Positions 43,420 to 52,242 are shown, counted from the stretch's first letter. The stretch is DNA of 64,000 nucleotides from Fictibacillus nanhaiensis (GCA_016401345.1 JAEACG010000007.1:63147-127146), one strand, 5' to 3'. Notes: generated by a model not told the origin, from the letters alone. Translations and numbers: made by a program.

Positions 43420-44064
43420 TTAAAGCCATTCATAGCAATCGTCAGCTAAATGCTGTAACTCTTCTATGAAAAAACTAGCGTGATATCCGTCACATACCGC
43501 ATGGTGCACTTGTAAAGATAATGGAAGCAATATTGTCGAATCCTGTTTAAAATATTTTCCACTTGTTATAATCGGTAACAAATAACTGTTCCCCTCATTT
43601 ATGTTCAAGTTGAATCCAGTAAAGCTAACCCAAGGAATCATGGATATCGGAAATGAATTTGGTGGTTCATTCTGTTTCGTGAATAACCCCTTTATGCTAG
43701 AATATCGCTCTATATCATCATTATAGTTTTTGTAAAAACGAACAAAATGATTGGAATACTCTGTCCAAATGCTCGAGAACGATTTGTTATCACTATGAAA
43801 GATTGTATAGCTCGGCAGCATCTCTTCCCAATAACCTAGTGTTCCATCCTTAAAACAGGTGCGGAATTCTTCATGAGAATTAACAACTTTACTAACCATG
43901 TGAAGGAAAGTCGGATAAAACGTAATGCCTTTTTTCCGAATCTGTTCAAGTAACCTTGTAATGTTAATATAAGCGGTCAAGCTAAAGGTGCATTTTTGAC
44001 GTAAATAATGTTCAAAATATGGAGTTCTATCCCAATTCTCTTTATTGATTGCATGAAATTTCAT
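43420..44064 (-). CDS. catA: Type A chloramphenicol acetyltransferase
   Basis: 214 residues, the usual CAT length. The catalytic block is LSLQVHHAVCDGYHASFFIE, with the general-base His in HHAVCDG near the C terminus and the conserved Asp beside it; PISMIPWVSFTGFNLN and FYPTFLHMVSKVVNSHEEFR are the other family segments. It acetylates chloramphenicol at the 3-hydroxyl. The ribosome site CAGGAGGC is held in the hairpin at 44072-44105 and freed when a ribosome stalls on the MVKADK leader. The two Cys in LGYWEEM-like regions are not conserved, so normal activity is plausible. Confidence 0.92.
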   Translation of the reverse strand: MKFHAINKENWDRTPYFEHYLRQKCTFSLTAYINITRLLEQIRKKGITFYPTFLHMVSKVVNSHEEFRTCFKDGTLGYWEEMLPSYTIFHSDNKSFSSIWTEYSNHFVRFYKNYNDDIERYSSIKGLFTKQNEPPNSFPISMIPWVSFTGFNLNINEGNSYLLPIITSGKYFKQDSTILLPLSLQVHHAVCDGYHASFFIEELQHLADDCYEWL

Positions 44065-44071
44065 GTATTTC

Positions 44072-44105
44072 GCCTCCTGAACTATTTTTTTAAGTTTCAG
44101 GAGGC
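44072..44105 (-). promoter_or_regulatory. Translational attenuator hairpin of cat
   Basis: On the minus strand GCCTCCTGAAACT pairs with AGTTCAGGAGGC (one bulge) around an A-rich loop. The right arm contains the cat ribosome site, so translation is blocked unless the hairpin is opened by a drug-stalled ribosome on the leader just upstream. Confidence 0.88.
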
Positions 44106-44126
44106 TTACTTATCTGCTTTCACCAT
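44106..44126 (-). CDS. Cat leader peptide MVKADK
   Basis: Seven codons, MVKADK then TAA, directly before the attenuator hairpin, with its own site GAGGTGAG 4-5 bases upstream. The classic cat-86 leader begins MVKTDK and a ribosome holding chloramphenicol stalls with codon 6 in its active region; here residue 4 is Ala instead of Thr and the stop follows codon 6. The leader stop is immediately next to the base of the hairpin. Confidence 0.85.
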   Translation of the reverse strand: MVKADK

Positions 44127-44161
44127 TTTTCTCACCTCTTAAATTTCACTGAGTTCACTAG

Positions 44162-44632
44162 TTATTCTACTTTAATATTAGCAACGAATTCCGTATCTCC
44201 TTGATCAGAATCAAAGTCTATTTCTAGCACATAATTACCCTTTTCTTTAGGAAAATAGAAAGTCTTGTCAGCTTCACTTAACATGTCAAGATCTTCACCT
44301 TTTCGAGCTACTACCCCAATTCTCACTCCCGAATATGGATTCATTCCTTCGATCTCATTTTGTTCAATGATTAAAAACCCGCTACTCCCAGGATTAACGG
44401 AAATTTGCTTTTCTTTTGCAGCAAGTTCTTTTAAATTTATGTATTCTTTATCATATTCACCTTCCGTAAAGTTCCACTTTCGATTTCCTTCTTTAAGTTT
44501 ATATAGCTCATCCCCCACCTGAAGAAATGCTTCTGGAGGACTTTCATAGTACTCTTCACCAATACAGCCTGTTAACAAAAAAGGACCAAGAAGCAGTGTT
44601 GCTAGAAAGGATACGCTTTTGGATTTATTCAT
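44162..44632 (-). CDS. Lipoprotein of unknown function
   Basis: 156 residues. A lipoprotein signal peptide ends FLLTGC, Cys at about 23. The mature part is beta-rich and acidic, with KGNYVLEIDFDSDQGDTEFV near the C terminus; no named domain. The stop is only 36 bases upstream of the cat leader start, with no terminator between, so the two may be co-transcribed. The site GGAAAGGAAATATTAAAT precedes the ATG. Confidence 0.8.
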   Translation of the reverse strand: MNKSKSVSFLATLLLGPFLLTGCIGEEYYESPPEAFLQVGDELYKLKEGNRKWNFTEGEYDKEYINLKELAAKEKQISVNPGSSGFLIIEQNEIEGMNPYSGVRIGVVARKGEDLDMLSEADKTFYFPKEKGNYVLEIDFDSDQGDTEFVANIKVE

Positions 44633-44791
44633 ATTTAATATTTCCTTTCCTTACTAACCTTGAACAGTAATGAATTATTAGAAAGAATTTTTCTTTTCCT
44701 AAACCGTTTAAAACGATTTAAAAGTTTTTAACTACGAAGTCAAGTTCCTTTAATGATTCTGTACATATGTTTAACAACATTCAATAAAAAA

Positions 44792-44818
44792 TGCACTTCT
44801 CCTTCTTGAAGAAATGCA
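44792..44818 (-). terminator. Terminator of the NUDIX gene
   Basis: Minus strand: TGCATTTCTTC pairs loosely with GGAGAAGTGCA, followed by TTTTTTATTG. Confidence 0.65.
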
Positions 44819-44840
44819 CCTTATTTTGTAATGCAATACC

Positions 44841-45254
44841 TTAACAATTCCCTTGGAAAATATATGGTGTTGAGGATTTTAATAAGCTTTTCACACCACC
44901 TGGATGGTAGGGCATTAAATTATCTGCAGTTTCTATGTCCATCCATTTTGTTTCAACAATCTCATTCTTATCTTTTATTGTTACTTCTCCACTAATGATT
45001 TTTGTGGAAAAGGTAATCATTACTCCATGATGTTCATGTTTAGTAAAAAAAGCTTCGTTAACCGCAATAACCTTATCCACTTCGATAATTAAACCTGTTT
45101 CTTCTTTTGTTTCACGGATAACTGCTTGTTCTAAAGTCTCTCCTTTTTCCACCGCCCCACCTGGTAGTGACCAACTTGAGCGACGATTATTAACCATTAA
45201 TACTTTCTCTGTTTTCTCGTCATAAATAAAAGCATATACTACATCTACTCTCTT
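44841..45254 (-). CDS. NUDIX hydrolase
   Basis: About 137 residues. The Nudix box runs from [18 protein letters not shown] to EETGL (G-x5-E-x7-RE-x2-EE-x-G), all metal-binding Glu present. It hydrolyses a nucleoside-diphosphate derivative; which cannot be read. The start is GTG at 45254 after GAGGTG; an ATG at 45275 is possible but lies before that site. Confidence 0.87.
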   Translation of the reverse strand, partial: KRVDVVYAFIYDEKTEKVLMVNNRRSSWSLPGGAVEKGETLEQAVIRETKEETGLIIEVDKVIAVNEAFFTKHEHHGVMITFSTKIISGEVTIKDKNEIVETKWMDIETADNLMPYHPGGVKSLLKSSTPYIFQGNC

Positions 45255-45374
45255 CACTAACTTACACCTCATCATTTATTTAAAATATTTAAGACACATA
45301 ATAACATCTTATAAGTTGTAAATTTTTTAATAAAATGCTACTACTATTTAAAAAGTACCGATTCTTGAATAATA

Positions 45375-45767
45375 TCATTCTTCTAATAGGTCGTTAATAT
45401 AGTCTGTTAATTCTTCTTTAACATCCTCCAGCGTTTCATCAAGAAATTCCCCAATAATTTTATTGCCTGGAACATTTTTTGAAGTAGGCATTCCTAAAAT
45501 ATATCGATTGCATTCCCATATTTTAATTGTATGTAAATTAATAAGAGATTCATTTTCATCAATTCCAATTGAAGTTGTTGAAATATAACCAGGCGTAAAA
45601 GGATCATTACACTCTTTGAAAAACCGTGCCTCAAACCCTAATTTCTTCTGAGCAAAAACAGGTTTATATTTTATTGACAAGCAATTCATATAGTCTTTTA
45701 AAGCTGCTTCAGTATTTTTAATTCTTTCTAATAAATCACTTGAAAACTCTTTTTGTTGATATTTCAT
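45375..45767 (-). CDS. Hypothetical 130-residue protein
   Basis: Mixed alpha/beta, no signal peptide. An N-terminal helix (SSDLLERIKNTEAALKDYMN) is followed by beta strands including PGYISTTSIGIDENES and LINLHTIKIWECNRY, and an acidic C-terminal helix. The strand pattern could be a small immunity-like or ligand-binding fold, but I recognise no family. AAGAAAAGAAGTGA precedes the ATG; a good gene by composition only. Confidence 0.55.
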   Translation of the reverse strand: MKYQQKEFSSDLLERIKNTEAALKDYMNCLSIKYKPVFAQKKLGFEARFFKECNDPFTPGYISTTSIGIDENESLINLHTIKIWECNRYILGMPTSKNVPGNKIIGEFLDETLEDVKEELTDYINDLLEE

Positions 45768-46022
45768 AATAAATAAATCACTTCTTTTCTTGAAAATAGA
45801 AATTATCTTTAGATTAAGTAATCCTTTTTGTTACTTATTAAAATTCCATAATAAGAGCATTAATCCTTGTTGGATAGATGCTAGCGTATGTCGAAAAAAC
45901 TTTTCATAAATAAATTCCATTACACTTTGAAAAAGCTTCTAAGTACTCCCCAGATAAAAACCTGCACACTCTTATTGTTCTAGTTTTCAATACTTAAGTT
46001 TGATTACAATTTATGTTCATTG

Positions 46023-46052
46023 TTGATATATTAGTTATCATAGATTTATTAT
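46023..46052 (+). promoter_or_regulatory. Likely promoter of the beta-lactamase gene
   Basis: In the gene-free stretch 45768-46090, TTGATA and TATTAT lie 18 bases apart, a fair sigma-A promoter. The start would lie about 30 bases before the ATG. No BlaI/MecI-type operator (TACA-N-TGTA repeats) is seen, so expression may be constitutive. Confidence 0.5.
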
Positions 46053-46090
46053 TTGAAAGAAAATACCTAATAGAAAGAGGTTGAATTTTT

Positions 46091-47020
46091 ATGAAATCGT
46101 TGAGCAACATATTTCGTTCATCTACTTTTAGAAAAATTGTCCCTGTTCTATTTCTTTCTAGTGCAACTCTTGTAGGTTCAATCAGTCATGTTGATGCCAA
46201 AGCAACAAGACCCTATGAACAAGGAATTGCAAATCATCATGTTTTTTCCAAGCTTGAGAAAAAATTTGATGCGAAACTTGGAATCTATGCATTGGATACT
46301 GGTACCAACCAAACCGTAAACTATCATCCAGATGAACGTTTTGCTTATACATCTACTCATAAGGCTCTAGCTGTAGGAGCACTATTACAACAGAAATCAA
46401 TAGAAGACCTTAATCATACAATTACCTATACACGTGAAGATCTCGTTACTTATAGTCCGATTACAGAAAAGCATGTTGATACCGGGATGACTCTTAAAGA
46501 GCTTTCGGATGCTTCTCTTCGATACAGTGACAATACTGCTGGAAACCTTATACTTAAACAACTGGGGGGACCGACTGGATTTAAAAAATCACTGGAGGAA
46601 ATTGGTGATTATGTTACCTACCCTAAACGCTATGAACCTGATTTAAATGAAGTTAATCCAGGTGAGATTCACGATACAAGTACACCAAGAGCTCTTGCTA
46701 CTAGTCTTCAAGCCTATGCACTGGGAGATATACTCCCAACAGAAAAACGCGAACTATTAATAGATTGGATGAAGAGAAATACTACTGGAGATGCCTTAAT
46801 TCGAGCAGGAGTGCCAAAAAGGTGGGAAGTAGCTGATAAGACTGGGGCAGGATCATATGGTACGCGAAATGACATTGCGATCATTTGGCCGCCAAAAAGA
46901 GACCCTATTGTTCTTGCTGTACTTTCCAGTCGTGATCAAAAAGATGCTGATTATAACGACAAGCTTATTGCTGAAGCAACTAAAGAAGTAATAAAGATTC
47001 TTAAAGTCAAAAACAAATAG
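46091..47020 (+). CDS. bla: Secreted class A beta-lactamase
   Basis: 309 residues. Signal peptide about 1-36 (KIVPVLFLSSATLVGS core), ending near VDAKA; no lipobox Cys. All active-site elements are present: Ser88-T-H-Lys91 (S-x2-K), Ser146-D-N148, Glu182-x3-Asn186 in EPDLNE on the omega loop, and Lys250-T-G. This is a typical Bacillus penicillinase. No blaR1/blaI sensor pair lies nearby. AGAAAGAGGTTG precedes the ATG. The terminator downstream is shared with a dead gene on the other strand. Confidence 0.93.
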   Translation: MKSLSNIFRSSTFRKIVPVLFLSSATLVGSISHVDAKATRPYEQGIANHHVFSKLEKKFDAKLGIYALDTGTNQTVNYHPDERFAYTSTHKALAVGALLQQKSIEDLNHTITYTREDLVTYSPITEKHVDTGMTLKELSDASLRYSDNTAGNLILKQLGGPTGFKKSLEEIGDYVTYPKRYEPDLNEVNPGEIHDTSTPRALATSLQAYALGDILPTEKRELLIDWMKRNTTGDALIRAGVPKRWEVADKTGAGSYGTRNDIAIIWPPKRDPIVLAVLSSRDQKDADYNDKLIAEATKEVIKILKVKNK

Positions 47021-47121
47021 AAAATTATAAGGTTTGTTTTTATACTTTAATTGCTGTCAAGATATAAAGGACCTTCTTTATTTACATTTGCACCCTATTG
47101 CAGCATATATCGAAAATAAGA

Positions 47122-47157
47122 AAAACCATAGGGAGAACTTAATCTTCCTATGGTTTT
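47122..47157. terminator. Bidirectional terminator
   Basis: AAAACCATAGGGAGA and TCTTCCTATGGTTTT pair with one wobble. It serves the beta-lactamase on one side and the pseudogene on the other and resembles the terminator at 52853. Confidence 0.8.
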
Positions 47158-47164
47158 ATTCTAA

Positions 47165-47298
47165 TTATTTTTCTGTTTGATTTTGCTTATTTCAAATACT
47201 CCGCACATATTTTCAAGATGATTCTTTTTAACAAAGTTAACAAGTGTCTGTTTGTTCATTGAAACTTTGACACAGCTACTTGACCTTTATTTCCCCAT
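47165..47298 (-). pseudogene. Decayed paralogue of the 49-residue protein at 52895
   Basis: Aligned with the intact gene: the start ATGGGGAAA matches TTGGGAAGA, a stop appears at codon 4, then GQVAVSKFQ (matching AQVAVTKFH) runs into a shift, and NKQT and KKNHLEN follow in another frame (matching EKQT and KKKHLEK). About 16 bases are lost in total. It even keeps the following terminator. So a small gene was duplicated and one copy has died. Confidence 0.7.
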
Positions 47299-47432
47299 TT
47301 TGTTTACCTATTTTTATTTTCAAACTTGTTTCACTAAGTAAACCTGATAAATCTTTTAAAAGCAAAAGCAAGGTGATAACTATAGAAAAAAATGAAATTG
47401 TCTTATACTAAAATACTTCTATACGTAAACGT

Positions 47433-47618
47433 CTATCCACTAGACTTTTTTAGTCTCTCAATAATATTGCTTCCAATTACACCAATCCATAAAAATATGA
47501 AAATCCATATTAAATACTCTTTAATAGTTTCTTTACCTATACCTATTAAATAAAAAGTAATCATTAAAACTGCCATTCCACGAAACAAATTAAAAAGTCC
47601 ACTAAACATATTAACCAT
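47433..47618 (-). CDS. Small membrane protein
   Basis: 61 residues, two hydrophobic stretches (about 12-25 and 35-52) and a basic end ERLKKSSG. GAGGATGAAGA precedes the ATG, a reasonable site. No family recognised and no homologue known to me. Confidence 0.5.
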   Translation of the reverse strand: MVNMFSGLFNLFRGMAVLMITFYLIGIGKETIKEYLIWIFIFLWIGVIGSNIIERLKKSSG

Positions 47619-47764
47619 TCTTCATCCTCAATTACCATTTTTATTTCTGTATTACGTTAAATAATGCATTCATTATATCTTTTGTATAGATGTCATGTCC
47701 TAACACTTTTAGTACAGAGGAAGTTGGCAGCAACAACGTATATTTTTCATTATGCTACCGTATC

Positions 47765-48623
47765 TTAGAGATATTCTTTTATTCCGTTTTCAAAGGCACG
47801 TTTATCGTTATTTATCAAACCATGCAACGCTTCTTGTAAAGCAAACGTGCTCTTATAAAATGTAACACGCTGAGCTATTTCTGAACCATTTGGGTAAAGG
47901 TCTATACACATGTTAAAGAAATCTTCGCCGTAACTTGATAGTATTCCTGCAAAATCAAAGGCAGGATCACCAATACGGGTACCACCAAAGTCTATAATCC
48001 CTGAAATTTCACAATTTTGGGAGTTCCATAAGATATTCGAAGCTCCAAAATCTCCATGTATAAGAGTTGTTTTTAAATGTTCTTCATTATTAAGGAAACT
48101 CTCAAATGAATAAATGATATCCTTTTGAGCTTTTTCATTGATAAATGGAAAGAGCTTGTTCTGTATATTGTAAAATAGTTCTTTCATTTCTTCATAAGGG
48201 TTATGATCTATTAATTCTAGATCGCTATGCAACTTCTCTTTTGTTATGGAATGCATTTCAATTAGAAATGTTACGAGTTGTTTTGCAAGTTTTATTGAAT
48301 CCACTTTATCAACTTTAACTAAATGTTCATTCCAAAAAGGATCACCTTCAATACGTTCATAACCAGTAAATACCAGGTTCTAATAGTTCAAATGACTGAT
48401 ATTTTGGACATGGAATTGGGATTGATGTAGTGCCACTAATATGTTCCAAGATTTTCGTTTCTTCTTTTAAATTTACAATTCCTTTATTGTACTTGGGAAA
48501 TCTGAATACAAGAGAATTGTTTATTATGAACACATCGTTATTTTGACCAATATCATTGAGATAAACATCCTCAATTAAAAGTTCAGGATAGACTGCTTGA
48601 ATACGTTCAATATAATCATTCAT
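47765..48623 (-). pseudogene. Frameshifted aminoglycoside-phosphotransferase-family gene
   Basis: Two pieces of one protein in different frames. The first (48623 to 48357) starts MNDYIERIQAVYPELLIEDV and reads through GQNNDVFIINN and FRFPKYNKGIVNLKEE (ATP site), ending LLEPGIYWL at a stop. The second, from about 48375 down to 47765, resumes TGYERIEGDPFWNEH and carries HGDFGASNIL (catalytic Asp) and DFGGTRIGDPAFDF (Mg site). One base was lost or two gained near 48375. Total about 286 residues, full length for the family. Loss of activity is likely unless the shift is suppressed or a sequencing error. Confidence 0.82.
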
Positions 48624-48674
48624 TGGTATACTCCTTGTTTTTCAACCTTACACATGATAGTGGAAGAAAGAATC

Positions 48675-49196
48675 TTAGTTTTCTTTCCAAATAACCGCTT
48701 TCTTAATTAACTCATCAACAAATTTCTCTTTAACTTCTTGATATTTATGTGTATCATCAGGGAACTGTTTTGCCAACACCTTCTTAAGATCTCCGTATTT
48801 TCTTGCTTCTTCTGGATTGTGGTTTAGGTAATCTTTGAATGTTAAATGTGTTTTAATGTTTTTATTTCCAAGCTGAAAAATATGGATGTGATGAGATCTT
48901 TTAAGTTTCCCTTTTGTAAAATATCTTCTACCTGTTATTCCATGTTCATTTCTTGAATCATATCCTAAAGACAACATTTCCTCATTGAATAAATGAACCT
49001 TCTCGATATCTTTGACGACGATTAAGATATCAATGATTGGTTTTGCATAACCAACTGAGGGTAATGAAGTACTACCTATATGATAAATTTCAATCAGCTC
49101 ATCTTTAAATATTTCTCTAAGTTTACTTTCTTCTTTTAAATATGCGTACTTCCATTCTTCTGTCCATGAAAGTATTTCAGTCTTTCTCACCAGCAT
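48675..49196 (-). CDS. GrpB-family nucleotidyltransferase-like protein
   Basis: 173 residues. The block LIEIYHIGSTSLPSVGYAKPIIDILIVV is the GrpB/YqkA signature (G-S-T-x4-G, then D-I), a nucleotidyltransferase superfamily whose substrate is unknown. The C-terminal part has GKLKRSHHIHIFQLGN and an FKDYLNHNPEEARKY helix, also typical. It lies 52 bases before the phosphotransferase pseudogene on the same strand. GGAGGAGTAA precedes the ATG. Confidence 0.88.
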   Translation of the reverse strand: MLVRKTEILSWTEEWKYAYLKEESKLREIFKDELIEIYHIGSTSLPSVGYAKPIIDILIVVKDIEKVHLFNEEMLSLGYDSRNEHGITGRRYFTKGKLKRSHHIHIFQLGNKNIKTHLTFKDYLNHNPEEARKYGDLKKVLAKQFPDDTHKYQEVKEKFVDELIKKAVIWKEN

Positions 49197-49330
49197 TTAC
49201 TCCTCCCGTATAAACAAGCACCCTTCCTATTCCCATGCCTCTGTAATTTTTATAATACGACATTTAATGATAGTTTCCTTTCCCACAATCTAGTCAAGTT
49301 ATGAAAGAAACCATTTAGCCACAAAAAAAA

Positions 49331-49349
49331 CGCAACGAATTTCGTTGCG
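49331..49349 (-). terminator. Terminator of the XRE/membrane-protein unit
   Basis: CGCAACGAA and TTCGTTGCG form an exact 9-bp stem; eight T follow on the minus strand. Confidence 0.88.
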
Positions 49350-49364
49350 AGCTTCAACTATTTT

Positions 49365-49724
49365 TTATGAAAAATCCCTCTTATATTGAACCGCTAAATA
49401 TATACCACTTGCTAAAATGGCTAACGCGTATTTGTATAAGAAAAATATGTTCGCCATATATTCTGTAGGAAAAACGATGTCACATAGAATGATCGTCAAC
49501 AGCATAAAGTAACTGCTCTTCAAATGAATATTTTTTGTACGTTCATCTTCATTCCCCATCTTTTTATAGAACACATAAGCTAATACGATACTAGCCATTA
49601 ACAATAAAAAACCAATTCCTAAGAGAATGTTCCAATTATCAGTAGACTGTTCCGCCCATGACTTCAGTGGGTAAAAAGCTGCACCTGGGATATCTGAGAT
49701 CGACTTAATTTCCATTTTCATCAT
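49365..49724 (-). CDS. Membrane protein paired with an XRE regulator (first pair)
   Basis: 119 residues, three to four hydrophobic segments (LLGIGFLLLMASIVLAYVFY, then SSYFMLLTIILCD and KYALAILASGIYLA) with an acidic-basic loop KKMGNEDERTKNIHLKS. DUF2178-like layout of small bacillus membrane proteins. The gene overlaps the 3' end of the XRE gene by 20 bases. Function unknown. Confidence 0.75.
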   Translation of the reverse strand: MMKMEIKSISDIPGAAFYPLKSWAEQSTDNWNILLGIGFLLLMASIVLAYVFYKKMGNEDERTKNIHLKSSYFMLLTIILCDIVFPTEYMANIFFLYKYALAILASGIYLAVQYKRDFS

Positions 49725-49944
49725 TTCCTTTCATATAAGTAAAAACATCGTTTACATCAACTTTAAAGAATTCGGCAATTCGAAAAGCTAACAACAGAGT
49801 GGGTACATAATTTCCCTTTTCCATGACAAATATGGTTTGTTTGGAGACCCCGACTTTTTCTGCTAATTCTTGCTGCGACAATCTGGCAAGTACGCGATAT
49901 TCATAAACCTTATTTGAAATAGAATCACCAAAGTCTTTCTTCAT
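49705..49944 (-). CDS. XRE-family HTH regulator (first pair)
   Basis: 79 residues. HTH_3: NKVYEYRVLARLSQQELAEK, GVSKQTIFVMEKGNYVPTL, with the tail AFRIAEFFKVDVNDVFTYM. Short one-domain Cro/CI protein that binds DNA as a dimer, translated in one unit with a membrane partner. Such pairs often link a membrane signal to gene control, as in bacteriocin immunity systems, but nothing specific is seen. AAGAGGTGATGTC precedes the ATG. Confidence 0.88.
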   Translation of the reverse strand: MKKDFGDSISNKVYEYRVLARLSQQELAEKVGVSKQTIFVMEKGNYVPTLLLAFRIAEFFKVDVNDVFTYMKGNDENGN

Positions 49945-50169
49945 GACATCACCTCTTGTGTTTGATCATAAACTAATTTCTTACAAAAAGTAAAGTAAAC
50001 TTATACTTTATTATAATTTGTTTATATTTTAATTTGAATTACTTTTATAAAAGCTGGGTAATAAAATGTTTAGCCAAAACTAAAGGCATGAACTGAAGTA
50101 GCTCGCTGAATAATACTGTGCGTTAACACCTATATTCTATATGCCTGTGTTGAAGTCTAAATAAATAAA
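49945..50169. other. Gene-free interval
   Basis: AT-rich upstream region of the XRE gene with a few short inverted stretches and no coding signal; I see no conserved feature other than a possible promoter for the regulator. Confidence 0.4.
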
Positions 50170-50215
50170 AAAGTAACCAACCCGTGTCCATCCAGACAAT
50201 AGGGTAGGTTACTTT
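50170..50215 (-). terminator. Terminator of the MBL-fold gene
   Basis: AAAGTAACCAACCC pairs with GGGTAGGTTACTTT with one mismatch around an 18-base loop; TTTTTTATTT follows on the minus strand. Confidence 0.75.
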
Positions 50216-50279
50216 ACTTAAAATTGATATGAACCATCATTCTTCGTTAAAAGTTACTACTGAGCTCTGTTTTTATAGA

Positions 50280-51104
50280 TTATGTTTGGAACAGCACTCC
50301 ATTTAGCGCATCAACGTATCTCTTCGCTGATCGCTGAACGGACTGTGCAGCATTTTCTTTAATCACTCTGTTAAAAGCATCATAGATACGATTAAAGTGT
50401 AGTTCTTTCATACGCTGAGCGATCCTTTCAACCGTAGCACCTGGTAAAGGAATAAAGTTAGGATAACTATACATAAAACTGACCCAATCCCGGTCCGCTA
50501 CAATACGTACAATATCACCACAAAGAAGAACTCCTTGTTGCTGGTTCCCTTCTTTCCATTCAAGGATGGTGCCTCCCTTAAAATGACCACCGATTCTCTG
50601 AAGAACGATGCCTTCACTAAGTTCAAGCGTGTCACCCGACCAGAACACGATTCTTTCACTCATTCTCGTTATCCACTTCTTATCATCTTCGTGAATATAA
50701 AGTGCAGCATCAAATGTTTCAGCCCATTCCACTTGAGTGGAATAATAATGAGGATGTGATAGTGCAATCGCATCAATTCCACCGAGTTGCTGAATAGCAT
50801 CAATCGTACCTTCATCTATGTAAGTCACACAATCCCATAATACGTTATATCCCTTACCCTTTACGAGGTATGCCGTCTGGCCAATTCCAAAGCTCGGGCT
50901 CGTCTGAACACGATACAGATTATCTTCTTCAACACTAACTTCTGTTTTATAGTTGCCGCTCTCCACCATGACTTCTAATGTTGTCCAGAATTGCCCTTTT
51001 GAGCTCACATACTGTCTTTCTTCCTTACAGATGGAACATGACGTTGGCTCATTTAAAGTTGCTTCAAATTGAACCCCACATGTCTTACAAATATAGTTAT
51101 GCAC
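50280..51104 (-). CDS. Metallo-beta-lactamase-fold hydrolase with N-terminal zinc ribbon
   Basis: 274 residues. The first about 30 residues hold two CxxC pairs (CKTC and CSIC), a rubredoxin-like zinc ribbon. Then an MBL-type domain with IDAIALSHPHYYSTQVEWAE (the HPH metal motif, with Tyr in place of the third His position), RIGGHFKGGTILEW and LLCGDIVRIVADR. It is a cytosolic hydrolase of unknown substrate, larger than lactamases. No signal peptide, so it is not a resistance lactamase. The ATG follows GGGGGAAATATC. Confidence 0.85.
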   Translation of the reverse strand: MHNYICKTCGVQFEATLNEPTSCSICKEERQYVSSKGQFWTTLEVMVESGNYKTEVSVEEDNLYRVQTSPSFGIGQTAYLVKGKGYNVLWDCVTYIDEGTIDAIQQLGGIDAIALSHPHYYSTQVEWAETFDAALYIHEDDKKWITRMSERIVFWSGDTLELSEGIVLQRIGGHFKGGTILEWKEGNQQQGVLLCGDIVRIVADRDWVSFMYSYPNFIPLPGATVERIAQRMKELHFNRIYDAFNRVIKENAAQSVQRSAKRYVDALNGVLFQT

Positions 51105-51201
51105 GATATTTCCCCCTTCTATCTCTCTAACTCAGATTATAATCACTGAAGGAAATAATTAGAAATTTTCTGCTTATAAATAGGATCACAACATGAAAAG
51201 A

Positions 51202-51231
51202 AACCTTACGAAAACATATTCTCGTAAGGTT
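51202..51231 (-). terminator. Terminator of the second XRE/membrane unit
   Basis: AACCTTACGA and TCGTAAGGTT pair exactly around a 10-base loop. Confidence 0.75.
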
Positions 51232-51258
51232 AAAAAACCGTAATCATTCAAAAGGAAT

Positions 51259-51714
51259 TTATATTAGTTCCTTATTCTTCTGGTAAGATCGCTTTAAAGA
51301 AATATATGTAGATAAAAACTTAACTACACAAACACTTACTAACAACCCCGATATTTCTAGCCATTTGTCCAGACTCGATGGCACACCAATAATAATTAGA
51401 TAGCTTGTTAAAAAGATAACAATAAAACCAACCGTTTTCATGATTGTTGCTTTTAACTCTTTTTTATAGGCTCTCTCTGTTGAAATATCTGTGTATTCAA
51501 TGCCAGATAAGATATATCTGCCTGACACATAAAAAAGGAAGATACCCATAGCTACCAATAAAATCGTTTGTGAATCCAGTTGTAAAGACTTGTTGGCAAT
51601 GAGCATGACAAAAAGGGAAAGAAAAAGAAGGATTGCACCTTCAGAGAAAAAATATAACATCTTTCTTTCTTTGTATTCATCATCTGGTAGTAAAAAGGAT
51701 ATCCAAGATTTCAT
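51259..51714 (-). CDS. Membrane protein paired with an XRE regulator (second pair)
   Basis: 151 residues with four hydrophobic segments (near 25-45, 50-68, 95-112 and 118-138), joined by basic loops such as RAYKKELKATIMKT. It starts in the stop region of the XRE gene (one-base overlap). The layout repeats the first pair at 49365-49944, though the sequences are only loosely alike. Function unknown. Confidence 0.75.
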   Translation of the reverse strand: MKSWISFLLPDDEYKERKMLYFFSEGAILLFLSLFVMLIANKSLQLDSQTILLVAMGIFLFYVSGRYILSGIEYTDISTERAYKKELKATIMKTVGFIVIFLTSYLIIIGVPSSLDKWLEISGLLVSVCVVKFLSTYISLKRSYQKNKELI

Positions 51715-51911
51715 TACGCATCAACCTCCCAAAATAATTCATCCAACGTTTTCTGCAATTCTTTAGCTATTGCAATACATAACTGAAGACTAGGGTTAAA
51801 CTCGCCCTTTTCTATAAGACCGATCGTTTGTCTAGTCACACCAACTTTTCTTGCTAATTGTTCCTGAGTGATGGCCGCATTCATTCTAGTTATTTTAACG
51901 TTATTCTTCAT
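51714..51911 (-). CDS. XRE-family HTH regulator (second pair)
   Basis: 65 residues: ITRMNAAITQEQLARKVGVT followed by RQTIGLIEKGEFNPSLQLCI and a short ELQKTLDELFWEVD tail. This is the minimal Cro/CI type seen in many Bacillus genomes, linked to a membrane protein gene. Site GGGGTGAGAAATG precedes the start. Confidence 0.88.
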   Translation of the reverse strand: MKNNVKITRMNAAITQEQLARKVGVTRQTIGLIEKGEFNPSLQLCIAIAKELQKTLDELFWEVDA

Positions 51912-52242
51912 TTCTCACCCCAGCTGGATGTTAGATATAGTTTACATATGCAATTTATATATTACATACGATATAAGAAAAAGTCAATTTTTTTCATAAA
52001 TTTAACAAATTAATTTGAAAAAAGAGTATCCTTGAATACAGCTATCCTGCGAACGTCTTCTATAACATTAAATTCTTAAAAAATATTTCTTTCCTACGGA
52101 TTTGATGAATATTAAACCCTTGAACACAAACATCCTCACCTTATCAGTGAGGATGCCAGAACGTAGAACAAACCGCTTTACAATTTTAGTTATAATGGGA
52201 TTTGTCTACATATTGAATTTGGTTAATAAGTTTGAAAAGTGG
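51912..52242. other. Gene-free interval with terminator
   Basis: About 330 bases of AT-rich DNA holding the terminator at 52131-52155 and otherwise no coding or repeat signal visible to me. Confidence 0.5.
52131..52155 (-). terminator. Hairpin downstream of arr
   Basis: CATCCTCAC and GTGAGGATG pair exactly around CTTATCA, but the T-run on the minus strand is weak (GTTTGTG). Confidence 0.65.

Noticed and set aside
45768-46090. BlaI-type operator before the beta-lactamase
   Set aside because: No TACA-N-TGTA-like dyads seen and no blaR1/blaI genes adjacent.
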